A stretch of 6,483 nucleotides of DNA, from NCBI GenBank assembly GCA_003551265.1, contig PUMG01000087.1:1-6483 (forward strand), read 5' to 3'. Below, piece after piece: positions 6,341-6,483 of this stretch. The DNA comes from Halovenus sp. (GTDB taxonomy: Archaea; Halobacteriota; Halobacteria; Halobacteriales; Haloarculaceae). Position 1 is the first letter of the stretch. Each line of letters opens with the position of its first letter. The notes under the pieces were generated by a model that did no database searches, had not been told where the DNA came from, and saw only the letters and a list, made by a program, of their open reading frames with translations. A program made the position numbers and the translations under genes.

Positions 6341-6376
6341 GGAACAGCTCCGCTGTGACCGTGGTTCGAATCCGCC
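6341..6376 (+). repeat. partial direct copy of the tRNA-Gln 3' half
   Basis: GGTTCGAATCCGCC at 6363-6376 is an exact 14-base direct repeat of the tRNA T-arm (6266-6279). Upstream, 6341-6362 can be aligned with the intron end, the 3' anticodon stem and the variable loop (6249-6265) if five inserted bases are allowed. The T-stem cannot form fully and no acceptor stem follows, so this is a remnant and not a functional tRNA. Only the 14-base core is certain. Confidence 0.6.
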
Positions 6377-6483
6377 GGAAGAGTTCCTCTTCCGAGCCCT
6401 CACTCATTGCGTTCGTGAGGACGCCGGAACAGTCCGTCTTCCGAGCCCTCACTCATTGCGTTCGTGAGGACGCCGGAACAGTC
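6373..6483. repeat. 49-bp tandem repeat running off the right edge
   Basis: The stretch 6388-6434 recurs exactly at 6437-6483, a period of 49. The first 15 bases of unit one (6373-6387) match unit two (6422-6436) at 12 positions, and a third unit begins at 6471. Each unit contains CCTCAC (6398-6403) and GTGAGG (6415-6420), a 6-bp hairpin with an 11-nt loop, inside a wider TTCCG (6390-6394) and CGGAA (6425-6429) dyad. The first unit overlaps the T-arm copy. The whole unit is conserved without variable spacers, so it is not a CRISPR array. No gene is visible from 6288 to the window end. Confidence 0.88.

Noticed and set aside
6341..6387. A second complete tRNA gene around the T-arm copy
   Set aside because: No matching acceptor stem, no D-arm, and the would-be anticodon stem has a loop of only three bases. 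It is at most a remnant.
6219..6467. An 82-codon + strand open frame over the tRNA and repeats
   Set aside because: It starts in the tRNA anticodon loop and covers the intron and repeats. No start signal or family resemblance.
6373..6483. A CRISPR array
   Set aside because: The whole 49-bp unit is repeated almost exactly, with no unique spacers, and no cas genes are nearby.

Overview
The window looks like chromosomal DNA of a halophilic archaeon (class Halobacteria). The evidence is high-GC DNA with strong third-position C/G bias, acidic soluble loops, a twin-arginine lipoprotein signal, strong GGAGGTG ribosome binding sites inside an operon, and a tRNA with an intron bounded by a bulge-helix-bulge motif, which is specific to Archaea. 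The genus cannot be named from the sequence alone.

Left and centre (3-5346): three large membrane genes run head to tail on the + strand, and both junctions are ATGA stop/start overlaps. All three encode antiporter-like subunits of the MrpA/MrpD, NuoL/M/N superfamily. This matches the 3' end of a haloarchaeal Mrp-type Na+/H+ antiporter operon with three D-type subunits. The first gene is cut by the left edge. Its reading frame is open to the first base, so it does not begin at the GTG at 81. The three proteins should sit side by side in one membrane complex that exchanges H+ for Na+. They differ in their channel lysines: the first lacks the TM8 lysine, the third lacks the TM7 lysine, and the second keeps the full set and carries a His/Asp-rich loop.

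Right of the operon (5412-6104): a separate gene encodes a SCO1/SenC-like copper-binding lipoprotein with CxxxC, a distal His and a Tat lipobox. It has its own probable leaderless promoter and a T-tract terminator.

Right end (6105-6483): a tRNA-Gln(UUG) gene has a 30-nt intron at the canonical 37/38 position. Beyond it, no gene is visible. The space holds an inverted repeat that begins inside the tRNA 3' end, further copies of the T-arm sequence, and a 49-bp tandem repeat that runs off the window. This region resembles a tRNA-associated integration or recombination site, but no integrase or mobile gene lies inside the window. No CRISPR array or clear novel multi-gene system is visible.
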